A DNA stretch of 6,740 nt from Desulfovibrio sp. UBA4079 (GCA_002382645.1 DFYP01000073.1:5146-11885), one strand, 5' to 3'. Counted from the stretch's first letter, positions 1 through 6,598 are shown. Notes: generated by a model from the letters alone, not told the origin. Numbers and translations are program-made.

Positions 1-603
1 CTCGCCCACCGTGGTCAGGGTGTAGGGCGTGGCGTCGAAGTCCGGGCTGGCCTCCACCTGGAGCGTGGGCCTGCGGCCATTGGCCTGGGCCGGGGCCTCG
101 GCCTCGGGTTCGAGCTCAACGGCGGCGGTCTCGGGCTCGGGTTCGGCGGCGACCACCTCGGGCTCCGGCTCGGGAGCGGACGGGGCGGCCGGGGCTTCCG
201 GGGCCACGCCTCCGGCCAGGGCGGCCTCGATGCGGGCGATGATTGGGGCGGTGTCCACGTCGCCCTCGTTGCCCTTGGTCTCCAGGCTCTCGACCATGTT
301 GCGCAGGGCGTCCGTGGCGGCCAGGATGATGTCCATGATCTCGGCGGTCACGGCCATGCTGCCCTGGCGCAGCTCGTCCAAAATGTTCTCGGCCTTGTGG
401 GCCAGGCTGTTGATCTTGTTCAGCCCGAGGAAGCCCGAGGCCCCCTTGAGCGAGTGCATGGGCCGGAAAATCTCGTTCAAGAGGCCCAGGTTGGCAGGAT
501 TCTTCTCCAGCTCCAGGAGGTTCGGCTCGATGGTCTCGAGGTGCTCCTTGGCTTCGACGAAGAAATCCGCAAGAATTTCCGGATCCATGAATTCCTGGCT
601 CAT
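1..603 (-). CDS. cheA: Chemotaxis histidine kinase CheA, N-terminal part (201 residues, cut by window edge)
   Basis: CheA is the kinase of the chemosensory array: it autophosphorylates on a histidine in its N-terminal Hpt domain and transfers the phosphate to CheY and CheB. The visible part begins MSQEFMDPEILADFFVEAKE, and the Hpt domain spans about residues 5-110. The phosphoacceptor motif HSLKGASGFLGL puts the active histidine at His50. Residues about 133-175 form a low-complexity linker rich in Ala, Pro and Glu, with repeated PEPE units, as commonly found between Hpt and the next CheA domain. The reading frame is open at the left edge, so the dimerisation, kinase and CheW-like domains lie outside the window. 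The ATG at 603-601 follows an AAGGGGGG ribosome site (607-614). An in-frame ATG at residue 6 (588-586), with AGGA 4 nt upstream, is a possible alternative start. It is the last gene visible in the operon, 72 nt after cheY. Confidence 0.96.
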   Translation of the reverse strand, partial: MSQEFMDPEILADFFVEAKEHLETIEPNLLELEKNPANLGLLNEIFRPMHSLKGASGFLGLNKINSLAHKAENILDELRQGSMAVTAEIMDIILAATDALRNMVESLETKGNEGDVDTAPIIARIEAALAGGVAPEAPAAPSAPEPEPEVVAAEPEPETAAVELEPEAEAPAQANGRRPTLQVEASPDFDATPYTLTTVGE

Positions 604-616
604 CAGCCCCCCTTCA

Positions 617-634
617 GGGCGCGCCGCCGCGCCC
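617..634 (-). promoter_or_regulatory. RNA hairpin just upstream of the cheA ribosome site
   Basis: In the che-sense strand GGGCGCG and CGCGCCC form a perfect 7-bp all-GC stem closing a GCGG loop. The 3' foot of the stem ends 2 nt before the AAGGGGGG ribosome site of cheA. There is no run of U after it, so it is not an intrinsic terminator. A stem this stable so close to a ribosome site could modulate cheA translation or block 3'-5' decay. The pairing is seen directly; the role is inferred, and a GC-rich genome produces some such stems by chance. Confidence 0.5.
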
Positions 635-650
635 CCCGGCGCACGGCCAT

Positions 651-674
651 CGCTCCGGGCCTAGGCCCGAAGCG
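651..674 (-). promoter_or_regulatory. Inverted repeat / RNA hairpin directly after cheY
   Basis: This 24-nt inverted repeat begins 1 nt after the cheY TAG codon (678-676). In the che-sense RNA the arms CGCUUCGGGC and GCCCGGAGCG pair over 10 bp around a CUAG loop. The only non-Watson-Crick position (670 with 655) is a U-G wobble in that RNA, but would be an A-C mismatch in RNA of the opposite strand, so the pairing is best on the che-sense strand. No U tract follows, arguing against a standard terminator. It may stabilise or mark the 3' end of upstream mRNA and so set CheY output relative to CheA; that role is inferred. Confidence 0.6.
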
Positions 675-675
675 T

Positions 676-1044
676 CTATCCCAACAGCATCTTGACGTTG
701 CGAACCAACTTCTCCGGCTGAGCAGGCTTGACCATATACAGGTTCGCGCCGATGGTCAGGCCGATCTGGATATCCTTGTCTTGCCCTTCGGTGGAGAGGA
801 CCACGATGGGGATGTCCCGGTAGGTCTCCTGCTCCCGGACGGTCTTGATGAAGGTGAGCCCGTCCATGCGCGGCATGTTCACGTCCGAAACGATGAGGTC
901 CACCTGCTCGGCCGCGTAGAGCTTCTCCAGCCCGTCCAGGCCGTCCTCGGCAGTGGTCACCTTGAACCCCTCCTTCTTCATGATGAAGGCCACAAGGTTC
1001 CTCACTGTCTTGGAATCGTCCACAATCAGAATATGTTTAGGCAT
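676..1044 (-). CDS. cheY: Single-domain response regulator CheY (122 aa)
   Basis: This is a stand-alone receiver domain, the diffusible output of the pathway: CheA phosphorylates it and the phosphorylated form binds its target, classically the flagellar switch protein FliM. The length is typical of CheY. Receiver landmarks are all present: the acidic pair Asp9-Asp10 (ILIVDDSKTVRN), the phosphoacceptor Asp54 (LIVSDVNMPRMDG), the switch hydroxyl residue Ser84 (IVVLSTEG), the switch aromatic Tyr103 and the invariant Lys106 (LYMVKPAQP). There is no output domain. The ATG at 1044-1042 lies inside the end of cheW (8-nt overlap) and has a strong AAGGAGG ribosome site 5 nt upstream (1050-1056), so it may be translated well in its own right besides being coupled to cheW. 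A FliM target is inference, because the flagellar genes are not in view and a non-flagellar output cannot be excluded. Confidence 0.96.
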   Translation of the reverse strand: MPKHILIVDDSKTVRNLVAFIMKKEGFKVTTAEDGLDGLEKLYAAEQVDLIVSDVNMPRMDGLTFIKTVREQETYRDIPIVVLSTEGQDKDIQIGLTIGANLYMVKPAQPEKLVRNVKMLLG

Positions 1045-1732
1045 CGGGGCCTCCTTCTCGTCTCAACACCCCTTCCACGAGGCTATCGATGGACAAGATG
1101 CTCACCAGCTTGTCTCCGTTCTTGAGCAGGCCCATGAGGAATTCCGCGCTGTCCCCGAAGTGCGCGGCCACGGACCAGTCCACGTCGTCGTGCCGGGCCC
1201 GGTACATGGTGGCCACGGACTGGATCATCAGGCCCACCTGAAGCCCGCGGTGGCGGCAGATGACGATGAAGCGGTCCGCGCCGGCCTCGGTCTTGAGCCC
1301 CATGAGGCGGCGCAGGCGCAAGAGCGGCGTGACCTTGCCCCGCAGGTTGATGATCCCGGCGATGAAGGCCGGGGCCGTGGGCAGCTTGGTGGGCGCCACG
1401 AACTTGATCACTTCCTGGATGACCATGATGGGCAGGGCGAACTCCCGCTCGCCCAGGGCGAAGCTGACCAGCTGGACCTCGGCCATCTCGCGCACCCGGG
1501 CTTCGAAGCCCGCGTCCGTGCCCTGGTCCTCGGCAGCGCCGGCCTTGGCCGCGAATCCGGGCAGGACCGCGTCCCCGCGCGGGTCCACCCGGGGCGTGCG
1601 CGAGAGCACGCCGTCCTGGTCCAGGCCCACGTACTTGTCCAGGAAGGCCTGCTCGGCCTGGGACAGATCCCCGCCGCGCTCCTCGCCCGGCAGCTTCACG
1701 TCCTCGATGAAATAGTTCTCAGGTGTTTTCAT
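1037..1732 (-). CDS. cheW: CheW-domain coupling protein with ~84-residue N-terminal extension (231 aa)
   Basis: CheW proteins bind chemoreceptor tips and CheA and so build the signalling array. The CheW fold runs from about residue 85 (VQLVSFALGEREFALPI) to about residue 222, with the family landmark AFIAGIINLRGKVTPLL and the later stretch GLQVGLMIQSVATMYRAR. Classical CheW is about 150-170 residues; here about 84 more precede the domain, with an acidic, probably helical part (LSQAEQAFLDKYVGLDQD) and a Pro/Gly/Ala-containing stretch. The ATG at 1732-1730 lies within the last codons of the parA-like gene (14-nt overlap); the nearest ribosome-site match is GGGAG (1743-1747), 10 nt away, so translation may depend on coupling. 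The extension and the ParA neighbour resemble Vibrio ParP, a CheW-like protein paired with the ATPase ParC. Whether this protein is the main CheW, a ParP-like adaptor or both cannot be settled from this window. The CheW-domain assignment itself is secure. Confidence 0.93.
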   Translation of the reverse strand: MKTPENYFIEDVKLPGEERGGDLSQAEQAFLDKYVGLDQDGVLSRTPRVDPRGDAVLPGFAAKAGAAEDQGTDAGFEARVREMAEVQLVSFALGEREFALPIMVIQEVIKFVAPTKLPTAPAFIAGIINLRGKVTPLLRLRRLMGLKTEAGADRFIVICRHRGLQVGLMIQSVATMYRARHDDVDWSVAAHFGDSAEFLMGLLKNGDKLVSILSIDSLVEGVLRREGGPDA

Positions 1733-2498
1733 GCTCTTCGATCTCCCTGGCCAGTTGCGTGTATTCCAGGGCGCCCCGGGTTTCCGGGTCCAGTTCGAAA
1801 ATGACCCGGCCCTGGGCGCAGGCCTCGCGGAAGCGCGTGTCCAGGTTGATGACCGTGTCGAAAACCCTCTCTCCCAGCTTGTCCCGCATGAGCCGCAGGA
1901 TCCTTCTGCAGGCCGAGGCCCGCTTGTCGAACATGGTGGCCAGGGCCTTGAAGCGCACCGGCCGGGGCAGGACCTTGTTCAGCAGCCGGATGGTGTCGAA
2001 CAAGAGCCGGATGCCGTAGAGCGCCAGAAAATCCGTCTGGATCGGGATGATCACCAGGTCCGAGGCCACCAGGGCGTTGACCAGGAGCACGCCCACATGG
2101 GGCGGGCAGTCCACGAGCACGTAGTCGTAGCGGCCGCGCACCTGGGCCAGGCTCTCGGAAAGGATCAGTCCCTTGTTCCTGCGGTCCTTGAGGTCCACCT
2201 CCAGTTCCGACAGCCGGATGTGTCCGGGCACGAAGTCGAAGCACATGCCCTCGCGGCGCTTGACGATGCGCTCCCAAACCCCGCTGTCTCCTTCCTCGGC
2301 GTGGAACAGGTCATAGGCGGTGTAGTCCAGGTTCTCCGGGTAGAAGGCCAAATGCACCGAGGCGTTGCCGTGGGGGTCCAGGTCCATGACCAGGACCTGC
2401 CGTCCCAGACGGGCCAGGGCCGCTCCCAGAGTCAGGGCCGTGGTGGTCTTGCCCACTCCGCCCTTCTGGTTGGCCACGGCCAGTATCCTCGCTTCCAC
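1719..2498 (-). CDS. ParA/MinD-family ATPase of the che operon (ParC-like, 259 aa)
   Basis: This is a deviant Walker-type ATPase, a family that positions plasmids, chromosomes or protein complexes by ATP-dependent dimerisation. The deviant Walker A motif NQKGGVGKTTTA carries the signature Lys12 and P-loop Lys17; Walker A' is VMDLDPHGN (Asp39, Asp41), where many ParA proteins have Gln instead of His43; Walker B is YDYVLVDCPP (Asp130). No N-terminal DNA-binding extension is present, so this is the short form, and no parB gene lies in the window. Translation starts at GTG (2498-2496) with GAGGAG (2504-2509) 5 nt upstream. It sits 40 nt after cheR and overlaps cheW by 14 nt. By analogy with ParC of vibrios and PpfA of Rhodobacter, it probably segregates or anchors chemosensory arrays. 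The ATPase family is certain; the array role rests on context. Confidence 0.93.
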   Translation of the reverse strand: MEARILAVANQKGGVGKTTTALTLGAALARLGRQVLVMDLDPHGNASVHLAFYPENLDYTAYDLFHAEEGDSGVWERIVKRREGMCFDFVPGHIRLSELEVDLKDRRNKGLILSESLAQVRGRYDYVLVDCPPHVGVLLVNALVASDLVIIPIQTDFLALYGIRLLFDTIRLLNKVLPRPVRFKALATMFDKRASACRRILRLMRDKLGERVFDTVINLDTRFREACAQGRVIFELDPETRGALEYTQLAREIEEHENT

Positions 2499-2538
2499 CC
2501 GTTCTCCTCTTCCGCCTTGAGGTTGCCGAACCGCTGCC

Positions 2539-3417
2539 CTACTCCTCCTTTTTGTAAATGATCGCGCCGGGATAATGGATCGGCTTGAAGGCCCTGGAGA
2601 TGTTGTGCAGGGACTCCGAGTGGCCGATGATCAAATACCCGCCCGGCAGCAGGTTGTCGTAGAACGAACCGATGACCTTCTTCTTCATGTCGTCGTCGAA
2701 GTAGATGATCACGTTGCGGCAGAAGATGATCTGGGAGCGCTCCACCCGCTTGACCTGGGTCATGTCGCTCAGGTTGATCTGGTGGAACAGGATGAGCTTC
2801 TTGAGCTCGGGCCGCACGTTGTAGAACATGTCCTGCTTGTCGAAGTAGCGCGCCAGGATCTCCTTGGGCGTGGTCCGCAGGGTATACTCGTTGTAGACCC
2901 CGCGCCGGGCCGATTCGAGCACCCGCTCGGAGAGGTCGTTGGCCGTGATGCGCACGTCCCAGGAAGCCAGCTCGGTCTTGAGCACCTCGGCGATGATCAT
3001 GGCCATGGTGTAGGGCTCTTCGCCCGTGGAGCAGCCCGCGGACCAGATCCGGAGCTTCCTCTGGCCGCTCTTGCGCAGGGCCTGGAGCACGTCGGAGAGT
3101 ATCTGGTCCTGGAAGACCTGGAGCTGCGGCGGGTTGCGGTAGAAGCTCGTCTCGTTGGTGGTGATCACCTCGAACAGCCGGTTGAGCTCCTCCTTGCGGC
3201 CCGCGTCGTACTGGAGATAGTAGTAGTACTCCGCGAAGTTCTTCAGGTTCAGGTGCTTGAGCCGGTTGGCCAGGCGGTTCTCCAGCAGGTACTTGCGGTT
3301 GTCCGCCACGTAGATGCCGCACTGCTGGTAGATGAAGTCGCGCAGCTGGGCGAACTCGGCGTCGGAGACCTTGAGCTCCTTGCCCAGGGTGATGGTTTTG
3401 GAAAAAAGCGAAGACAT
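2539..3417 (-). CDS. cheR: Chemoreceptor methyltransferase CheR (292 aa)
   Basis: CheR transfers methyl groups from S-adenosylmethionine to glutamates on chemoreceptors and opposes CheB in adaptation. The N-terminal helical domain (about residues 15-85) contains the CheR-type stretch CGIYVADNRKYLLENRL. It is followed by the conserved ITTNETSFYRN (85-95), the SAM-binding loop IWSAGCSTGEEPYTMAM (124-140), the acidic strand end ITANDLS (157-163) and IIFCRNVIIYFD with the later GGYLIIGHSES. The length matches stand-alone CheR; the C-terminus ends YKKEE without extra domains such as TPR. The ATG at 3417-3415 lies 6 nt after the HEAT-protein stop, and the G-rich ribosome site overlaps that gene's end, so coupling is likely. 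The first 14 residues (MSSLFSKTITLGKE) precede the recognised domain. No receptor is in the window, so its substrate proteins are unknown. Confidence 0.96.
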   Translation of the reverse strand: MSSLFSKTITLGKELKVSDAEFAQLRDFIYQQCGIYVADNRKYLLENRLANRLKHLNLKNFAEYYYYLQYDAGRKEELNRLFEVITTNETSFYRNPPQLQVFQDQILSDVLQALRKSGQRKLRIWSAGCSTGEEPYTMAMIIAEVLKTELASWDVRITANDLSERVLESARRGVYNEYTLRTTPKEILARYFDKQDMFYNVRPELKKLILFHQINLSDMTQVKRVERSQIIFCRNVIIYFDDDMKKKVIGSFYDNLLPGGYLIIGHSESLHNISRAFKPIHYPGAIIYKKEE

Positions 3418-3423
3418 CGGCCC

Positions 3424-5352
3424 CTATTCCCCCTCGTGTGCTTCCTGGACTTTGGCGATGGAGGCCTCCACGGCCTGCTGCAGCTCCGGCTCGTCCTCAC
3501 TGGTGGAGATGTCCAGCAGGGCCCGGAAGGCCGAGGTCCCGCCGATGTTGCCCAGGGCCTCCACGGCCTTGATGACCACCAGCCGGTTGGCATGCTGGAG
3601 CAGCGGCACGACCCGGGGCACGGCCTCGCGTTCCTGATGGGCGCCCAGGGCGTCCAGGGCGCGGACCTTGACCCAGTCGTCCTCGTCGTCCAGGGCGGTG
3701 AGCAGGAAGGGAATGACCTCGCGGCCGTAGCAGCGGCCCATGAGGTCGATGGCCGTGAGCCGCACGTCCCGGCTCTCGTCGCGCAGCCGGTCCTCCAGCA
3801 GCGGCAGCCAGGCGTCCGACTCCCAGCACATGCCCGCGATGGCCTCCAGGGCAACCTTGCGGATGTCCGGCACCTCGTCGTGCAGGGCCTTCTTGAGCGA
3901 CTCCCAGTGCTCGGCCAGGCCCATGCGGCCGAAGGCGTACACGGCCATGAGCCGCTTCATGGGTTCGGCGCTCGCGTAGAACTCCTGGAAGCGGGCGTTG
4001 ACGTGCGGACCGCCGATGGCGATGCAGGCCTCCAGCCCGGCCTCCTTGACGTCGTCGTACTTGTGCTCCAGCAGGGCGAAAAGCTTGTCCGCGGCGTCCT
4101 CCAGGTGAAGCTTCTGGCCCAGGACATAGGCCGCGGACTTGAGGACCTTGCCGTCCTCGTGGCGGTCCAGCACGTCCAGGAAGAAGGCCTTGCTGGACGG
4201 CCCGGCCACCTTGGACAGGGTCTCGATGATCAGCCGCTGGAGGTCGCGGCTGTGCTTCCAGAAGGCGTCGATGAGCACCTGGGGCACGCTCGGGTCGTCC
4301 ACAATGGCCAGGCTCAGCACGGCCACCCGGGCCTCGTCCGGATTGTCCGAGAGCAGCCCGGAGCGCAACGCGCTGGTCAGGCCGATCTGGGCCAGGGCCC
4401 GCACGATCTGCTGGAGGCGCTCCTGGTCCTGGTCGGCGTCCAGGCGGCTGGCGATCTTGAGCACGGCCTCGGAGGCCCGCTCGCCTCCGGCAAAGGCCAG
4501 GCCCTGGATGGCCGCGTCCTGGACCTCCAGGTCCTCGTCCTCCAGGGCCACGAGCATGTAGACCTTGAGGTTCTCGCGCTCGTCCGGGGAGAGCAGCTGC
4601 AGGGACTTGCCGCCCAGGATGCGGACCACGGCCTTGACGATCTTGTTGCGCAGGGCCGTGGGCGACTCCTCCAGGCGCTTGAGGAGCATGGGCACGGCCT
4701 TGACGTTGCCCATCTCGCCCAGGGCGTCGATGATCATGGAGGTGACCAGGTCCGAGGTGTGGGACATGGCCTTGACCAGGGCGCCCACGGAACTGGACTG
4801 CTTGATCTTGGAGAGGGCCTCGATGACCGAGTACTGGACCCACTCCTCGTCCTCCATGGCCTTGTTCAAACAGGGCGCGGCCTCGGGCCGGGCCAGGGCG
4901 CCCAGGCTCACCGCGGCCTGGTAGCGCACGTTGACCTCGGGGTCCTTGAGCAGGGCCTCGCAGAGCACGGGCACGGCCGCGGGGTTGTCGGTGGCCCCCA
5001 GGATGTCGGCGGCGAAGATGCGGATGTCCGGGTCGGTGTCGCGGATGAGCGGGATGAGCGAGGCCACGTCCTGGGCCGCCAGGGCGCGCAGGATGTCCAT
5101 GGCCAGGTTGCGGGCCGGGGCGTCGTCAACGCGCAGGAGCGGAATGGCGGCCTGAATCACGCTCCGGCCGCCGATGGAGCGCAGGGCCCTGTCCGCGGCC
5201 TCCTGCACCCCGAGGTTGGAGGACTGGAGCAGGCCCGCCAGCAGGGGCACGGCCTCCTCGCAGCGGGCCTCGCCGGCCTCGAAGGCGGCCTCCCGCAGCA
5301 CCTCGTTGTCGTCGATCCTCAACCGTTCAATGATGCTCTTGCACTCCTGCAT
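3424..5352 (-). CDS. HEAT-repeat protein of the che operon, function unknown (642 aa)
   Basis: The whole protein is built of helical repeats of about 31 residues, roughly 20 by length, of the HEAT / PBS-lyase-like type. Clear units include DDNEVLREAAFEAGEA (14-29), DTDPDIRIFAADILGA (105-120), DPEVNVRYQAAVSLGA (137-152), and further on DEDLEVQDAAIQGLAFAGG, DEVPDIRKVALEAIAG, DESRDVRLTAIDLMG and DEDDWVKVRALDALGA. Each shows an acidic turn, then V/I-R/K, Ala-rich helix and small-residue end. No signal peptide, membrane segment or catalytic motif is visible, so it should be cytoplasmic and act by binding proteins. The ATG at 5352-5350 has GGAGG six nt upstream. It lies between cheB and cheR, 27 nt and 6 nt away, so it is made with the adaptation enzymes. 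HEAT proteins occur in other chemosensory operons; one (Cpc7) is reported, as I recall, in the Myxococcus Che7 pathway. A scaffold, CheY-binding or adaptation-modulating role is inference. Confidence 0.93.
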   Translation of the reverse strand: MQECKSIIERLRIDDNEVLREAAFEAGEARCEEAVPLLAGLLQSSNLGVQEAADRALRSIGGRSVIQAAIPLLRVDDAPARNLAMDILRALAAQDVASLIPLIRDTDPDIRIFAADILGATDNPAAVPVLCEALLKDPEVNVRYQAAVSLGALARPEAAPCLNKAMEDEEWVQYSVIEALSKIKQSSSVGALVKAMSHTSDLVTSMIIDALGEMGNVKAVPMLLKRLEESPTALRNKIVKAVVRILGGKSLQLLSPDERENLKVYMLVALEDEDLEVQDAAIQGLAFAGGERASEAVLKIASRLDADQDQERLQQIVRALAQIGLTSALRSGLLSDNPDEARVAVLSLAIVDDPSVPQVLIDAFWKHSRDLQRLIIETLSKVAGPSSKAFFLDVLDRHEDGKVLKSAAYVLGQKLHLEDAADKLFALLEHKYDDVKEAGLEACIAIGGPHVNARFQEFYASAEPMKRLMAVYAFGRMGLAEHWESLKKALHDEVPDIRKVALEAIAGMCWESDAWLPLLEDRLRDESRDVRLTAIDLMGRCYGREVIPFLLTALDDEDDWVKVRALDALGAHQEREAVPRVVPLLQHANRLVVIKAVEALGNIGGTSAFRALLDISTSEDEPELQQAVEASIAKVQEAHEGE

Positions 5353-5379
5353 CGGACGCCTCCGCCCCCGAACCCGGGA

Positions 5380-6429
5380 CTACTTGTAGAGGTTGCCGAG
5401 GATGGCCCCGGCCATGTCGTCGATGTCCACGATCTCATCGGCCAGCCCGGCGTCCACAATGGCCTTGGGCATGCCGTAGACCACGCAGGTGGCGTCGCTC
5501 TGGGCCAGAGCGCGCCCGCCCTTTTCCTTGAGGACCCTGACCCCTTCCATGCCGTCGCTGCCCATGCCGGTGAGGATCACGCCCAGGGCCCGGCGGCCCA
5601 CGGCGTTGGCCGTGGAGGCCACCAGCACGTTGGCCGAGGGCTTGTACAGGGCTTCCTTGGGGTCCGGGGTGATGACCAGATCGATGCGGCTGACCTTCTG
5701 GTCCAGGACCAGGTGCCTGCCGCCGGGAGCCACGAAGGCCCAGCCCGGGGTGAGCTTGTCGCCGGTCTCGGCCTCCTTGACGTTGATCTTGCAGACCCCG
5801 TCCAGGCGCTTGGCAAAGGGCCCGGTGAAGGCCGGGGGCATGTGCTGGGCGATGACGATGCCCGCCGGGAAGTCCGCGGGCAGGGCCGAGAGGATCTTCT
5901 GCACAGCCGGGGGCCCGCCCGTGGACACGCCGATGGCCACCACGTCGCGGACCAGGGTGCCGGAGGGCTTGACCACCGGGGCGTGGACCGCGGCCCGGGC
6001 CGCGCCGCCGGTCCGGGGGGCGATGTGGCGCAGCTTGCGCTTGGCCACGGTCTTGACCTTGTTGATCAGGTCGGCCTCGATCTTGATGATGTCGAGGGAG
6101 ACCTTGGAGAGCTGCTTGGGGATGAAGTCCACGGCCCCCAGTTCCAGGGCCTTGAGGGTGGACTCGGCTCCCTCGGTGGTCAGGGAGCTGACCATGAGCA
6201 CCGGACGGGGGGCCTCCATCATGATGTGGCGCAGGGCCGTGAGCCCGTCCATGCGCGGCATCTCGATGTCCATGGTGACCACGTCCGGGTCGTATTTCCG
6301 GACGAACTCCAGGCCCTCTTCACCGTCGCGGGCCGTGGCCACGACCTCGATCTCGGGGTCCTTCCCGAGCATGCTGCTGATGGCCTTGCGCATGAAGGCC
6401 GAATCGTCGCACACCAGAACCTTGATCAC
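5380..6429 (-). CDS. cheB: Chemotaxis response regulator / protein-glutamate methylesterase CheB (349 aa)
   Basis: CheB removes methyl groups from receptor glutamates and can deamidate receptor glutamines; phosphorylation by CheA activates it. The N-terminal receiver (1-120) has Asp8-Asp9 (VLVCDDSAFMRK), phosphoacceptor Asp54 (VVTMDIEMPRMDG) and Lys105 (VDFIPKQ). A linker of about 40 residues leads to the esterase domain with catalytic Ser169 (AIGVSTGGPPA), His195 (VIAQHMPPAFT) and Asp291 (LTGMGSDGMEG), each five positions on from Ser164/His190/Asp286 of the enteric enzyme. All catalytic residues are present, and the length matches the family. The start is the GTG at 6429-6427, because AAGGAG (6436-6441) lies 6 nt upstream and the receiver fold begins at once (MIKVLVCDD). 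An open extension to 6615 in the same frame adds 62 residues unlike CheB and is rejected. First gene of the visible operon. Confidence 0.97.
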   Translation of the reverse strand: MIKVLVCDDSAFMRKAISSMLGKDPEIEVVATARDGEEGLEFVRKYDPDVVTMDIEMPRMDGLTALRHIMMEAPRPVLMVSSLTTEGAESTLKALELGAVDFIPKQLSKVSLDIIKIEADLINKVKTVAKRKLRHIAPRTGGAARAAVHAPVVKPSGTLVRDVVAIGVSTGGPPAVQKILSALPADFPAGIVIAQHMPPAFTGPFAKRLDGVCKINVKEAETGDKLTPGWAFVAPGGRHLVLDQKVSRIDLVITPDPKEALYKPSANVLVASTANAVGRRALGVILTGMGSDGMEGVRVLKEKGGRALAQSDATCVVYGMPKAIVDAGLADEIVDIDDMAGAILGNLYK

Positions 6430-6435
6430 GCGCGG

Positions 6436-6441
6436 CTCCTT
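6436..6441 (-). promoter_or_regulatory. Ribosome-binding site that fixes the cheB GTG start
   Basis: AAGGAG lies 6 nt before the GTG codon (6429-6427). It decides the start, since the reading frame remains open for another 62 codons upstream but nothing there resembles CheB. Confidence 0.85.
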
Positions 6442-6584
6442 ATCGTCTCGCGTACACCGGAAGAACCGGCGCCGGATTCTCTCCCAAAGGCTGTGGCACC
6501 GTTGGGAATGCTCCCTCGGAACCATGGAGAATGGTGGCATATTTGCAGGCGCTTGTCCATTACATCCCCGCCCGCCCCAGGTCC

Positions 6585-6598
6585 CCGGGGATCCCCGG
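6585..6598. promoter_or_regulatory. Perfect 14-bp palindrome at the expected che transcription start
   Basis: CCGGGGATCCCCGG reads the same on both strands. It lies immediately downstream of the AT-rich stretch holding the candidate -10 element, where the transcription start would fall. It could be an operator for a dimeric regulator, or a 5'-terminal RNA hairpin (5-bp stem, GAUC loop). It is not followed by a T-run on either strand, so it is not an intrinsic terminator. The palindrome is certain; its role is inferred. Confidence 0.45.

Noticed and set aside
29..2561. Several plus-strand open frames of 98-283 codons opposite cheA, cheY, cheW and the parA-like gene.
   Set aside because: Each lies opposite a gene with clear family motifs, their products are compositionally biased, and no family resemblance is visible. 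They are typical antisense shadows of GC-rich coding sequence.
3424..5352. The HEAT protein as a phycobilisome lyase (CpcE/NblB-type).
   Set aside because: The repeats are of the PBS-lyase-like HEAT kind, but this is a general repeat label. The chemosensory operon and the length of 642 residues give no support for chromophore chemistry.
6426..6560. A 44-codon open frame starting MDKRLQICHH whose TGA overlaps the cheB GTG, a possible coupled leader peptide.
   Set aside because: A G-rich ribosome-site-like sequence and the 4-nt overlap are tempting, but only about 60 percent of its third positions are G or C. It also uses several codons rare in the neighbours (ATA, AGA, AGG, CGA), so it looks non-coding. 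Conservation in relatives or ribosome profiling would reopen it.
6585..6598. Intrinsic terminator at the GC-rich palindrome.
   Set aside because: No T-run follows on either strand, and no gene ends there on either strand.
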